Source of the DNA: Bacteroidaceae bacterium
Lineage (GTDB): Bacteria; Bacteroidota; Bacteroidia; Bacteroidales; Bacteroidaceae
Direction: 5' to 3'
Assembly (NCBI GenBank): GCA_024398635.1
Contig: JAKSIV010000007.1
Span: 28,845 to 92,844, forward strand
DNA length: 64,000 bases
Every line of letters begins with the position of its first letter. Within the stretch, counting starts at the first letter, position 1. Below are positions 9,949 to 19,046 of the stretch, one piece after another. A program made the position numbers and the translations under genes. The notes under the pieces were generated by a model. That model saw only the letters and a list, made by a program, of their open reading frames with translations, was not told where the DNA came from and searched no databases.

Positions 9949-11067
9949 TTATATTACGCGGTTGTATGTATCGATGAGCGAGTCTGCCAGAGTCTTTGGA
10001 TAGAAACGGTTTGCGGCATATTCATAGCCGTTCAGAATCATCTCTTTGCGCAGCTTTTCATCAGTAAGCGCCCGGCTCATCTTTTCTGATATGTCACCTA
10101 TGTCGTTGGGATTGATAAGCAGCGAATCCGGTCCTGCCGCCTCGGGCAGTGATGATACGTTGCTGGTTATGACGGGACATTTTGAGAGAAGGGCCTCTAC
10201 TACGGGTAACCCGAAACCTTCATAAAATGACGGGTAGACAAACAGTCTTGCGTTCAGATACAGGTAACGCAGCCCTTCGGTATGAACTTTCTCGGGTGTG
10301 AATATGACCATATCCTGCAGTCCGTGTCCTGCAACGTAATCCAGAACCTTCTGCTTATACTCCCTTCCGTCGCCCACTACTACAAGCGGAATCTGCAGGT
10401 CTTTGGGTTGCAGTTCCAATCCCTTAATCGCTCCAAGCAGGTTCTTGCGTGAATTGATTGAACCTACATACAGCATAAAGGGTTTGCCGCTTATTGATGA
10501 CACAAGGCTTGCAGGGCATGTGCCCTGGTCATCTGTGTAATAAATGTTGTTTACGGGCTGATATATTACGTCAATCCTGTCCGGGTCGACATCATAGAAC
10601 CTGATTACATCCTGTTTCGTGGATTCGCTTATGGCTATTATCCTGTCGGCTTTTTTGCAGGCATGCCTCCACTTGAGATTGTATGTGATGCGGTCCGTGA
10701 CATGATACATATCCGTAAATGTCCTGAATGCCACATCATGTATGGTAACGACCGATGGTACGTCTATTTTTGCCGGTAACTCGTTCGACAGTCCGTGAAA
10801 GATGTCAACGTTGTCTTTTTTTGCAGCCGATGCAAGCCCGAATGTCCTCCATGCGCTGCCTCTCAGGATGCCGTCTGGCTGTATGGTACGACAATACTCC
10901 TTGCTGATGTATTGGTCGGTAATGCTGTTATGCCTGATTTTCGGGGTATAAAGCAGATACTCATTGCCAGGGTGGAATTCTGTGAGTATGTCAATTGTAG
11001 TCCGGCTATGGTTGCCCAGCCCGGTAAAGTTGTTGAACAGACGTTTTGCGTCGAATCCTATCCTCAT
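9949..11067 (-). CDS. Glycosyltransferase family 4 (GT-B fold)
   Basis: 372 residues from the ATG at 11067, which overlaps the ROK gene stop (ATGA); the longer frame uses a TTG inside the upstream gene. The N-terminal half has MRIGFDAKRLFNNFTGLGNHSR and the acceptor-side strand VPSVVTIHDV. The C-terminal half has the GT1/GT4 donor domain: MLYVGSINSRKNL, then VYPSFYEGFGLPVVEAL with the conserved EGFGLP motif and E-x7-E, and CPVITSNVSSLPEAAG. Cytoplasmic face, nucleotide-sugar dependent. Likely builds a surface glycan together with the LicD protein downstream. Confidence 0.88.
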   Translation of the reverse strand: MRIGFDAKRLFNNFTGLGNHSRTTIDILTEFHPGNEYLLYTPKIRHNSITDQYISKEYCRTIQPDGILRGSAWRTFGLASAAKKDNVDIFHGLSNELPAKIDVPSVVTIHDVAFRTFTDMYHVTDRITYNLKWRHACKKADRIIAISESTKQDVIRFYDVDPDRIDVIYQPVNNIYYTDDQGTCPASLVSSISGKPFMLYVGSINSRKNLLGAIKGLELQPKDLQIPLVVVGDGREYKQKVLDYVAGHGLQDMVIFTPEKVHTEGLRYLYLNARLFVYPSFYEGFGLPVVEALLSKCPVITSNVSSLPEAAGPDSLLINPNDIGDISEKMSRALTDEKLRKEMILNGYEYAANRFYPKTLADSLIDTYNRVI

Positions 11068-12038
11068 TCGTTTACTGGCCAAACCATTGAACTTGCGCCC
11101 AGAATAGCGGCGTCAGACTCCTTAAGTGAGGAGTATAGTATCTGGATCTTGTCCTTCCAGATTTGCATCAGGTTTTCATTCATCGCCTTTACCATCTCAT
11201 CGTGGAAGAACTCACGTGATTTGGTGAGACCTCCAAACAGCACGATGGCCTGTGGTGAGCTGAATTTTACGAAATCACCCAATGCGCGGCCCAGAATCCT
11301 GCCGGTAAATACAAAGATATCCTTTGCCAACATGTCACCTTGTACGGCGGCATCATAAATGTCTTTTGATGAAATCCTCTCGGGGTCAAGCTTTCGCAGC
11401 AGACTGTCCCTTTTGTCATTTTGCAGGAATTCACGTGCGGTACGTGCCACACCCATGGCGCTTGCATATGTTTCAAGGCAGCCCTTAAGTCCGCAGTTGC
11501 ATTGGCGTCCATCCTGTACGACACATACATGCCCCAGCTCTCCTGCAAATCCGTCATGCCCGTAAAGCAGACGGCCGTGAGTTATGATTCCACTGCCTAC
11601 ACCTGTACCCAGGGTAATCATTATGAAATCGTTTATTCCGCGGGCTACACCATATGTGTGTTCACCGCTTGCGGCGGCATTTGCATCGTTAGTTATGCGT
11701 ACATGGAGTCCGGTAATCTCTTTGAGCCGGTCTGCAAGATAAACTACGCCTGGCTTGCCCTGGGCATCGCGTGCCCAGCGCAGGTTCGGGGCATAGCGTA
11801 TCGTTCCGTCCAGGCGGTTTGCGTTTGGAGCGCCTATGCCGATACCTATTACCGTGCCTTGGCTTGCGGTCTTGCGGACAAGTTCCTTGACTGTACTTGC
11901 CAGGAGTTCCAGATACTCGTCAAAGCTGTCAATCAACGATGTGACCACACTCTGGCAGAGTATGGTCCCATCTTGTGTCACGACTCCACATTTGGAGGAT
12001 TGACCGCCTATGTCAATACCGATGGCAAGTCTTTGCAT
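11064..12038 (-). CDS. ROK family sugar kinase (glucokinase-like)
   Basis: 324 residues. The N-terminal phosphate-1 motif is GIDIGGQSSKCGVV, the catalytic aspartate is in ITNDANAAASGE, and LGTGVGSG follows. The ROK zinc motif is present: GHVCVVQDG then CNCGLKGCLETY. ROK kinases phosphorylate glucose, mannose, fructose or N-acetylhexosamines; specificity is not readable. No N-terminal HTH, so an enzyme rather than a repressor. It follows the phosphatase gene by 5 nt and overlaps the glycosyltransferase start by 4 nt. Confidence 0.87.
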   Translation of the reverse strand: MQRLAIGIDIGGQSSKCGVVTQDGTILCQSVVTSLIDSFDEYLELLASTVKELVRKTASQGTVIGIGIGAPNANRLDGTIRYAPNLRWARDAQGKPGVVYLADRLKEITGLHVRITNDANAAASGEHTYGVARGINDFIMITLGTGVGSGIITHGRLLYGHDGFAGELGHVCVVQDGRQCNCGLKGCLETYASAMGVARTAREFLQNDKRDSLLRKLDPERISSKDIYDAAVQGDMLAKDIFVFTGRILGRALGDFVKFSSPQAIVLFGGLTKSREFFHDEMVKAMNENLMQIWKDKIQILYSSLKESDAAILGASSMVWPVNE

Positions 12039-12043
12039 ATGGA

Positions 12044-13402
12044 TTAGTTGCTGGTCAGTTCAGCTCTGATTCTGGTCCACTTGTTCAGGATGTCGCGGTA
12101 GTACTTCTCAAGCTTGTCCCACTCGTAGAAGTAGGGATACTCAACACCCTTTGCATCCTTGTAGCACTCAACCGGCAGTTTGGCCTCCTTCTCATCAACC
12201 AGGGCTCTTACCAGAATTTTGCCTTTCTTGTCCTTGAAGAATATGAGTTGCAGGTTGCTGGCCATGTGAACTATGTCGTAGTTGACCCATTTGTCGGCAA
12301 GGTCTTCAATATCCTTGGGAGAGTAGGCGCAGTCGTTGACCTCCATGAGGCAGAGCAGGGGATAAAGCGCTGTGTCATGTCCGTAACGCAGGTTGGCGCT
12401 GGGTGTGCCTGCGGCGATGGCTGCATCGGCCTTGTCCAGGAAATCCTGAAGCAGTGTTGCGTGGCCGTAAGGAACAATGTTGTTGGTCAGGTCGTGATAA
12501 CCCGAAACAGAGAACCAATAGAGGTTGTTCTGGAGCCAGCAGTCATACCACTCGTCGAAAGTGAATACGTCATCCAGGTCAAATCCAAGATAGGAATGGC
12601 TGCCCATGTTGGCTGCAATGTCATAGATCTTGGTGTACAGGTCATCCGAGCGGTCCGATACTGAAACGGATCCTGATGATGATGTCCTCTGATATCTGGT
12701 TATGAATGTGGTATCCGTAAACAGGGCGCACATAAGACGCTCCGGGTTGTTGTGCTTGGCGTTGAAGGCATTGACTGCGGCATTACGCTCGCGGCTGTTC
12801 TTGGCGCTGTTGATAGCCCTGTCCTCAGAGTTCATGTAACCTCTGTCGTAATCACTGCAGTTGTAGTCTATTTTCATCTGAGGCAGTATGCTTGAGAATT
12901 CCATCATGGCTGCCGTCATACTGGCCATAACGCGGTGGGATGTGGTTGAACGGGCTACTATAGTGGTCTTCTTGTTGAAGATCTCAGGATAGTTGCGGAC
13001 CATACGGCGGGCAATTCCGCGATGCTGCTGCTGTCCTACTATTGTGAGGTCACCCAGGTGTCCGTCAGCATCCTTAGCCATTATCTCGATACGTCTCAGG
13101 ACGTCCTTTCCGAAATCTGTCAAAACACCTTTGTCATCGGCAGCCTGAAGGATTGAATACGGATCATTATACTGCGGGGTGTTGAGAAGATAACGTGAAC
13201 CGTGACGGCCGTAATGACTCATGTAGAAGGGCTTGAAACCTTTTGGAGCCTTTGAATAGGTTACACCGGGATCAACGTATTCCAACATGCTGCCTCTGAA
13301 CTTGTAGAGGTTGTCCTTGTTGATGTCTTCTTTCTTGGTGATTTCAGCACACAGTGTCAATGGTAACAAGAGTACCAGGCTGATTAGAAATGATTTCTTC
13401 AT
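12044..13402 (-). CDS. Secreted histidine-type phosphatase, MINPP-like (inositol polyphosphate phosphatase)
   Basis: 452 residues with a signal peptide (MKKSFLISLVLLLPLTLCA). The histidine acid phosphatase signature YGRHGSRY lies near residue 70, giving the nucleophile histidine, and the proton donor motif is YGHDTALYPL near 340. Bacteroides MINPP homologs cleave phytate and lower inositol phosphates, and this domain layout matches. First gene of a four-gene minus-strand operon; its promoter overlaps the divergent tkt promoter (13428-13463). Confidence 0.82.
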   Translation of the reverse strand: MKKSFLISLVLLLPLTLCAEITKKEDINKDNLYKFRGSMLEYVDPGVTYSKAPKGFKPFYMSHYGRHGSRYLLNTPQYNDPYSILQAADDKGVLTDFGKDVLRRIEIMAKDADGHLGDLTIVGQQQHRGIARRMVRNYPEIFNKKTTIVARSTTSHRVMASMTAAMMEFSSILPQMKIDYNCSDYDRGYMNSEDRAINSAKNSRERNAAVNAFNAKHNNPERLMCALFTDTTFITRYQRTSSSGSVSVSDRSDDLYTKIYDIAANMGSHSYLGFDLDDVFTFDEWYDCWLQNNLYWFSVSGYHDLTNNIVPYGHATLLQDFLDKADAAIAAGTPSANLRYGHDTALYPLLCLMEVNDCAYSPKDIEDLADKWVNYDIVHMASNLQLIFFKDKKGKILVRALVDEKEAKLPVECYKDAKGVEYPYFYEWDKLEKYYRDILNKWTRIRAELTSN

Positions 13403-13427
13403 ATGTTTAGGTCAGTATATTTGTATT

Positions 13428-13463
13428 GTTGCAAAAGTAAGGAAAATAGACTAAATTTGCAAG
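13428..13463. promoter_or_regulatory. Overlapping divergent promoters for the phosphatase operon and tkt
   Basis: Plus strand: GTTG at 13428-13431 and exact TAAATTTG at 13452-13459, 20-nt spacing, reading toward tkt. Minus strand: TACTTTTG (complement of 13432-13439, exact) with CTTG (complement of 13460-13463) 20 nt upstream, reading toward the phosphatase operon. The two occupy the same 36 bp, so RNA polymerase cannot bind both at once. Confidence 0.65.
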
Positions 13464-13497
13464 CTACTGCGCAAATTCAAACTAAACAAATATAACA

Positions 13498-15513
13498 ATG
13501 AACAGTAAAGAATTGATGAACAAGGCAGCCGACAATATCCGTATTCTGGCTGCATCTATGGTCGAGAAGGCCAAGTCCGGTCACCCCGGTGGTGCCATGG
13601 GTGGCGCTGATTTCATTAACGTGCTTTTCAGCGAGTTCCTGGAGTATGATCCCCGCAACATGAAGTTTGAGGGTCGTGACCGTTTCTTCCTGGATCCCGG
13701 CCATATGGCTCCCATGCTTTACTCTCAGCTTGCTCTTACCGGCAAGTTCTCAATGGAGGAGCTGGCCACTCTGCGTCAGTGGGGCTCACCCGTTACCGGT
13801 CACCCCGAACTCGAGGTTGCACGCGGTATCGAGAACACCTCCGGTCCTCTTGGCCAGGGCCACGTATTTGCAGTTGGTGCCGCTATTGCTGAGAAGCATC
13901 TGGCAGCCGTACTGGGTGAGGAGGTAATGAGCCACAAGATCTACGCTTACATCTCTGACGGTGGTATCCAGGAGGAGATCTCACAGGGCGCCGGCCGTAT
14001 TGCAGGTACTCTGGGTCTTGACAACCTCATCATGTTCTATGATTCAAACGATATCCAGCTCTCAACTGAGACCAAGGTGGTAACCGCCGAGGACACAGCT
14101 GCCAAGTATCGCGCTTGGGGTTGGAACGTATATGAGATAAACGGTAACTGCGTTGACCAGATTCGTGGCGCACTCACCATGGCTCAGAACGCCAACGGCA
14201 AACCCACCCTTATCATCGGTAAGTGCATCATGGGTAAGGGTGCCCTCAAGGCCGATGGCACCAGTTACGAGCGTAACTGCAAGACTCACGGTGCTCCTCT
14301 GGGTGGTGATGCTTACGTCAACACCATCAAGGCTCTGGGCGGTGATCCCGAGAATCCTCTCCAGATCTTCCCCGAGGTCAAGAAGCTCTATGCTGACCGT
14401 GCCAAGGAACTGCGCAAGATCATGGATGCCAAGTATGCCCGCAAGGCTGCATGGGAGATGGCAAATCCTGAGAAGGCTGCCCTCCTCAAGGAGTGGTTCA
14501 GCGGCAAGGCTCCCAAGATTGACTGGAGCAAGGTTGAGCAGAAGCCCGATGACGCTACACGTTCAGCATCAGCTGCAGTTCTGAGCCAGTTGGCACAGCA
14601 GGTTCCCAACATGATCTGCGCAAGTGCTGACCTGAGTAACTCAGATAAGACCGACGGTTTCCTCAAGTATACAACCAACATGGGTAAGGGTGACTTCAGC
14701 GGTGCATTCTTCCAGGCTGGCGTAGCTGAGCTCACCATGGCTTGCTGCTGCATCGGTATGGCTCTGCACGGTGGCGTTATCCCCGCTTGCGGTACCTTCT
14801 TCGTATTCTCAGACTACATGAAGCCCGCCGTACGTATGGCTGCCCTCATGGAGCTCCCCGTTAAGTTCATCTGGACTCACGATGCATTCCGCGTCGGTGA
14901 GGACGGTCCTACACATGAGCCCGTTGAGCAGGAGGCACAAATCCGTCTCATGGAGAAGCTCAAGACTCACAAGGGCAAGAACTCAATGCTTGTTCTGCGT
15001 CCCGCCGACAGCGACGAGACCACTCAGGCTTGGAAGCTCGCTATGGAGAATACCACTTCACCCACAGGTCTTATCCTGAGCCGTCAGAACATCAAGACTC
15101 TGCCCGCAGGTAATGACTACAGCCAGGCTGCCAAGGGTGCTTACATCGTAGCCGGTTCAGACGCTGACTTTGATGTTATCCTTCTGGCTTCAGGTTCAGA
15201 GGTATCAACTCTGGTTGCCGGTGCTGAACTCCTGCGCGCCGACGGTATCAAGTGCCGCATCGTAAGCGTTCCTTCTGAAGGGTTGTTCCGCAGCCAGTCA
15301 AAGGCTTACCAGCGCAGCATCCTGCCCGGTAACAAGAAGAAGTTCGGTCTCACTGCAGGTCTGCCTGTAACCCTTGAGGGTCTGGTAGGTGCCAGCGGTA
15401 AGGTTTGGGGCCTGAGCTCATTCGGTTTCTCAGCTCCTTACAAGGTGCTTGATGAGAAGCTGGGCTTCACCGCCGAGAACGTTTATGCACAGGTTAAGTC
15501 ATTGCTCAAGTAA
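13498..15513 (+). CDS. tkt: Transketolase
   Basis: 671 residues, full length. N-terminal thiamine diphosphate domain with SGHPGGAMGGAD near 25-36 and the cofactor/metal segment SDGGIQEEISQGAG near 150-163; pyrimidine-binding domain from about 345 with GMALHGGVIPACGTFFVFSDYM and the catalytic-site histidine region HDAFRVGEDGPTHEPVEQ; C-terminal domain from about 540. It moves two-carbon units between sugar phosphates in the non-oxidative pentose phosphate pathway. Codon use is strongly biased (few rare codons), as expected for a highly expressed gene. rpiB overlaps its stop by 1 nt. Confidence 0.96.
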   Translation: MNSKELMNKAADNIRILAASMVEKAKSGHPGGAMGGADFINVLFSEFLEYDPRNMKFEGRDRFFLDPGHMAPMLYSQLALTGKFSMEELATLRQWGSPVTGHPELEVARGIENTSGPLGQGHVFAVGAAIAEKHLAAVLGEEVMSHKIYAYISDGGIQEEISQGAGRIAGTLGLDNLIMFYDSNDIQLSTETKVVTAEDTAAKYRAWGWNVYEINGNCVDQIRGALTMAQNANGKPTLIIGKCIMGKGALKADGTSYERNCKTHGAPLGGDAYVNTIKALGGDPENPLQIFPEVKKLYADRAKELRKIMDAKYARKAAWEMANPEKAALLKEWFSGKAPKIDWSKVEQKPDDATRSASAAVLSQLAQQVPNMICASADLSNSDKTDGFLKYTTNMGKGDFSGAFFQAGVAELTMACCCIGMALHGGVIPACGTFFVFSDYMKPAVRMAALMELPVKFIWTHDAFRVGEDGPTHEPVEQEAQIRLMEKLKTHKGKNSMLVLRPADSDETTQAWKLAMENTTSPTGLILSRQNIKTLPAGNDYSQAAKGAYIVAGSDADFDVILLASGSEVSTLVAGAELLRADGIKCRIVSVPSEGLFRSQSKAYQRSILPGNKKKFGLTAGLPVTLEGLVGASGKVWGLSSFGFSAPYKVLDEKLGFTAENVYAQVKSLLK

Positions 15514-15941
15514 TGATAGGAATTGCAAGTGACCACGCTGCTTTCCCGTTGAAGCAGTTCGTTATAGAATACTTGAAGGAGAAGGGGCTGGAGTTCAAGG
15601 ACTACGGCACCTATACTCCCGATAGTTGCAACTATGCCGACTATGGCCACGCTCTGGCCCGCGGCATAGAGAACGGCGAGGTAGAGAAGGGCATAGCCAT
15701 GTGCGGCAGCGGAGAGGGAATCTCCATGACTCTGAACAAGCATCAGGGTATCCGCGCCGGACTGTGCTGGATTCCTGAGATTGCTCACCTCATCCGTCAG
15801 CACAATGATGCCAACGTGCTTGTAATGCCCGGCCGTTTCATCGACAATGACATGGCCCGCAAGATCATGGACGAGTATCTGAACACCCCCTTCGAGGGGG
15901 GTCGCCATCAGGCTCGCGTTGACAGCATTCCTGTTAAGTAA
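15513..15941 (+). CDS. rpiB: Ribose 5-phosphate isomerase B
   Basis: 142 residues, typical length. MIGIASDHAAFPLKQFV is the RpiB/LacAB start, CGSGEGISMTLNKHQGIRAGLC the active-site region with the cysteine base, and the protein ends shortly after GRFIDNDMARKIMDEYLNTPFEGGRH. It interconverts ribose 5-phosphate and ribulose 5-phosphate. The ATG overlaps the tkt stop (TAATG), so both pentose phosphate enzymes are translated from one message. Confidence 0.95.
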   Translation: MIGIASDHAAFPLKQFVIEYLKEKGLEFKDYGTYTPDSCNYADYGHALARGIENGEVEKGIAMCGSGEGISMTLNKHQGIRAGLCWIPEIAHLIRQHNDANVLVMPGRFIDNDMARKIMDEYLNTPFEGGRHQARVDSIPVK

Positions 15942-16042
15942 ATTGAGAATTGAAAATTAGAAAAAGGCTTGCGAGATTTCGCAAGCCTTTTTCATGTCGC
16001 GGGCCTTACGCAGGTTCTGCGTATTAATTTTCAATTTTCAAT
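15941..16042. repeat. AATTGAAA-type inverted repeat enclosing a terminator
   Basis: AATTGAGAATTGAAAATTA (15941-15959) pairs with its complement at 16024-16042 with one G-T mismatch in 19. The arms enclose the terminator 15961-15992. The right arm overlaps the stop codon of the GH43 gene. Similar units occur at 4083-4096 and 21276-21350. Confidence 0.65.
15961..15992. terminator. Bidirectional terminator between rpiB and the GH43 gene
   Basis: Perfect 14-bp stem AAAAAGGCTTGCGA (15961-15974) with TCGCAAGCCTTTTT (15979-15992) and a 4-nt loop. Suits both converging genes. Confidence 0.88.
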
Positions 16043-17681
16043 TAAATAGTAAATCCAGCAGGGTGCACAAAGATTTCTCTTTAGTCTCTGATGAGAAGGT
16101 GAAGTAGATTGCGTGCTTGCCCTTGAAATCAGCCAGTGCCGGAAGGTTTACTTTCATCTCAGTGGGTTGCTGAGACATATCGGCCTTAATCTCAATCTTG
16201 CCTATCTGCTTGCCGCCCTGTGATGCCCAGGGTCGGTCAGCCATGATGGTGATGGTGCCGTCTATGCCCTCGGGTATCAGGTTGAGCAACAGGTTTACAT
16301 CGCTGCGGCCGCTCGTGGCGTCAAAGTTGAAGTACTTGTAACCCACAATTGAGCCGTCGGTATTGTTGACCACGGGGTTGGTGTTGTTTCCCAGATCGTA
16401 GGGCTTGTCAAACTTGCTGTCAGTTCCGTAGGCCGATGCTACATAAGACCCGGAGAAAATATTGTTGGGCCAGTCGTGCACTGCAGGAGTGGGACCGGTG
16501 TACCAGCAGGCCAGTCCTGCGCTATGACGCTCCAGGGGATCAAGACCGTTCAGCGAGAAACCCTCAGAGTTGTACTCACCTTCCGATATCTCAACCTTGC
16601 CGCCGGGACCCGGAGTCACCTTAACGGTTATGGGTGCAACCATTGCCTGACGTGCATACTCATCGGTTCCGGTCTGGCGGTGGTAGAACACGTACCACTG
16701 CCCGTTTATCTGGCATATTCCGCCGTGCGTATTACCGTCTATGGTACCCGATGCTATTGGCTCACCCTTCTCATTGATCTCGCGTCCGCGGGCGTCAATC
16801 ACAGTGCCGCCGTAGGTCCATGGGCCAAGCGGGTTGTCACTGTATGCGTATGCCAGCGTGTAGTTTGATGAGGGTAATCCGAATTCTCCTTCAAGTGTGA
16901 ATCGGCTATATATAAATATGTACTTGTCCTGTATCTTGCGTATTGAAGAAGCCTCGAAGAACTTGAACTCGCCGTCCATATATCGGCCGGGAACCATATC
17001 CTCCACAATCTTGGTGCCGGGCTTTACGGTTGCCATAGTGGCGGGGTCCAACTCGGCTGCGTATGAGCGCTCAAAGCCCCAGTAACCGTAAACCTTGCCG
17101 TCATCATCTACAAAGACTGCGGGGTCAAATGCCAGCACGCCGTCAGTCACGTTGGGATTATTCCTGCTCCAGTTGCAGACCTCAAACGGGCCGTCGGGGC
17201 GCTTGCTCTTGCAGACCATTCCGTTGCGGCCTCCTGACTGGTTGTTGGGGTATAGGTAGTAGGTCTTGGTGCCGTCGGGGGCAGTGACCAGAGTGACATC
17301 GGGGGCGTAAAGTACATCGGCCACACCAAGACGGCTCAGCGGCTCGCCGTTTGCGTTCTTGTCAACCTTGAATATCTCGCCGTCATAACGCCAATGGATA
17401 AGGTCATTCACTGAGGCTGACCATACCACCAGTTCGCGTCCACAATAACCTGATATCATGCTGTCATGCGAACCATATATATAAACACGGTACTGACCCG
17501 GATTGTCCGGATCCTCAAAAACATAAGGCTCTCCGTCGGGGATATGCTCCCAAAGCGGCAGATAAGGGTTTCCTACTGTCATAAGTTCTTTCTGCTGGTT
17601 ATCGGCCTGTCCTGAACAGGACATCATAAAGCATGCAACAACCATTGCTACCCATGATAGTCCCTTGCTGTAATTTGTCAT
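16038..17681 (-). CDS. Glycoside hydrolase family 43 lipoprotein with C-terminal CBM6-like domain
   Basis: 547 residues. The signal sequence ends in a lipobox (CFMMSC), so the mature protein is lipid-anchored. The five-bladed GH43 propeller fills about 40-350: HIPDGEPYVFEDPDNPGQYRVYIYGSHD carries the catalytic base aspartate, VADVLYAPDVT the pKa-modulating aspartate, and DGEFKFFEASSIRK the general acid glutamate. The last 150 residues resemble a CBM6-type beta-sandwich (GYKYFNFDATSG, GTITIMAD). GH43 enzymes release arabinose, xylose or galactofuranose units. It lies next to the ara/gal catabolic operon, which favours an arabinan/arabinogalactan role. Confidence 0.85.
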   Translation of the reverse strand: MTNYSKGLSWVAMVVACFMMSCSGQADNQQKELMTVGNPYLPLWEHIPDGEPYVFEDPDNPGQYRVYIYGSHDSMISGYCGRELVVWSASVNDLIHWRYDGEIFKVDKNANGEPLSRLGVADVLYAPDVTLVTAPDGTKTYYLYPNNQSGGRNGMVCKSKRPDGPFEVCNWSRNNPNVTDGVLAFDPAVFVDDDGKVYGYWGFERSYAAELDPATMATVKPGTKIVEDMVPGRYMDGEFKFFEASSIRKIQDKYIFIYSRFTLEGEFGLPSSNYTLAYAYSDNPLGPWTYGGTVIDARGREINEKGEPIASGTIDGNTHGGICQINGQWYVFYHRQTGTDEYARQAMVAPITVKVTPGPGGKVEISEGEYNSEGFSLNGLDPLERHSAGLACWYTGPTPAVHDWPNNIFSGSYVASAYGTDSKFDKPYDLGNNTNPVVNNTDGSIVGYKYFNFDATSGRSDVNLLLNLIPEGIDGTITIMADRPWASQGGKQIGKIEIKADMSQQPTEMKVNLPALADFKGKHAIYFTFSSETKEKSLCTLLDLLFN

Positions 17682-17723
17682 TTTGGTTAGGATATCTTGT
17701 TTGAGCCATAAAGATAAGCAAAA

Positions 17724-17756
17724 TAGTACAAAAGGGGTCAGACCCCAATTGTACTA
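17724..17756. repeat. GGGGTC/GACCCC palindrome, copy 1 (probable terminator)
   Basis: TAGTACAA then AAGGGGTC, a 3-nt loop AGA, then CCCC, AA, TTGTACTA: a 33-nt palindrome with only a 2-nt internal mismatch. It abuts the stop codon of the DUF805 gene (17757) on the minus strand. A second copy lies at 20096-20126, also abutting a stop codon. Confidence 0.7.
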
Positions 17757-19046
17757 TTATCTCATCCAACCCTCCACCTTGTATATCTTCTCTGTAAGTT
17801 TACGCTTGGTACGGGTGGCATAATCAATGTACCACACTTCAAAACGGGCAAGATAGAAATCGCCCCAGACACCTTCATAAATGGAAAACTCTCTTGGTTC
17901 AGTGATTTTTCCCTTGTCTTCTGGGGTTATCTTTTGAACTGTACTGTCTGTTATCCTCTTTTTTGACAGTTGTATGTTATCGGTCGCTTCATAGCACTCC
18001 AACCAGATTTCACCGTCATCAAACTCTTGGGATATATAAAAACTGTACTTGTACATTCCGCCCTGAAAACCTTGACAGACCTGAAGCCATGTAGAGCTGT
18101 CATCGGGATTAAACAGATCGGATATATCAGTTTTAAAAGTGTTTCCGAATTCATCAACACGTTCAGAACGGAATGAAGGGAGCGGTTCACAGTAATCCAC
18201 ATTCTGCGGAATGGGATGTTCTTTGCCGAAATTATCCACCAAATCGCTGTTGAACATCCACCATACGCCTATCCCTATAAAGTTCCAAAGGAATAGGGCT
18301 AGCGTACCTCCCATCATAGCCAAATGCCCAAGTATGGCTTTGCCCTGTTTCTTGATGAGATAATATACCCAGAGGCCCACGTTTGCAAGTAGCAGGATGA
18401 TGCTGATTTTTGTTATGACATCCTGAAAATTGATAATCTTGAGCATACAGTCCGATATACCCGCACTGGTGTTTAATGTTCTTCTGACAAGAAAAAGCTG
18501 TATTACCTGAAGTATGAGTAGAGGTAATGGCCAAATCCACCACTTTAGAACAAGCTGTCTGGATTTCATGTTACTTTTTGGCGGTAAGCAGAAAAGAATA
18601 AGGAAGGTGAATACCGTCATTGCTGTGACAGAGGAAAGAATGAATGCAAAGGCATCCGAATAACGGGCTGTAGAGCCGTCCATATTTGAAAGGCCGATGT
18701 CCACCAGCACAAGTAATGTAAATATGCATAGTGAAGCTGGAATCAGAAGCGTCCATGGTGAGATGCCTGCGTCACGCAGACGGCGCACGGAAACAGTCAG
18801 AGACGGAATGAACATTGCAAGCCAGAACAGTCCTAATGAGATTAGAATGCATTTGTACACGCTTGACAGCACGCTGTTGTACGCGTTGTCAAGAATAAAG
18901 GAAAGCCCTGCCAACGTGCAGACTACCACGACCGATACCGCAAGCACCATGATTGCCCAGGTCCAGAACTCCCTGCGGCCTGATCTGCCTCTAAACTGGA
19001 AGTATTTCCTTAAAGTATCTTCTATTGAGCTCCACATATATCTCAT
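17757..19046 (-). CDS. DUF805 membrane protein with long C-terminal soluble domain
   Basis: 429 residues; the ATG at 19046 overlaps the stop of the HTH gene (ATGA). The N-terminal part is DUF805-like: KYFQFRGRSGRREFWTW, then helices around 27-50, 65-85, and VRRLRDAGISPWTLLI, the hallmark RRLRD motif. Two or more further helices follow to about residue 275, and residues about 290-429 are a polar beta-rich domain (PSFRSERVDEFG, GFQGGMYKYSFYISQEF) probably outside the membrane. DUF805 alone is about 120 residues, so this is an extended architecture. Function unknown; the tight coupling to an HTH regulator and another membrane protein suggests one unit. Confidence 0.7.
   Translation of the reverse strand: MRYMWSSIEDTLRKYFQFRGRSGRREFWTWAIMVLAVSVVVVCTLAGLSFILDNAYNSVLSSVYKCILISLGLFWLAMFIPSLTVSVRRLRDAGISPWTLLIPASLCIFTLLVLVDIGLSNMDGSTARYSDAFAFILSSVTAMTVFTFLILFCLPPKSNMKSRQLVLKWWIWPLPLLILQVIQLFLVRRTLNTSAGISDCMLKIINFQDVITKISIILLLANVGLWVYYLIKKQGKAILGHLAMMGGTLALFLWNFIGIGVWWMFNSDLVDNFGKEHPIPQNVDYCEPLPSFRSERVDEFGNTFKTDISDLFNPDDSSTWLQVCQGFQGGMYKYSFYISQEFDDGEIWLECYEATDNIQLSKKRITDSTVQKITPEDKGKITEPREFSIYEGVWGDFYLARFEVWYIDYATRTKRKLTEKIYKVEGWMR

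Noticed and set aside
11421..12047. Plus-strand frame (208 residues) opposite the ROK kinase gene
   Set aside because: Fully antisense to a well-supported gene with ROK motifs; composition (rich in Cys, Tyr, Ala) is that of a shadow frame.
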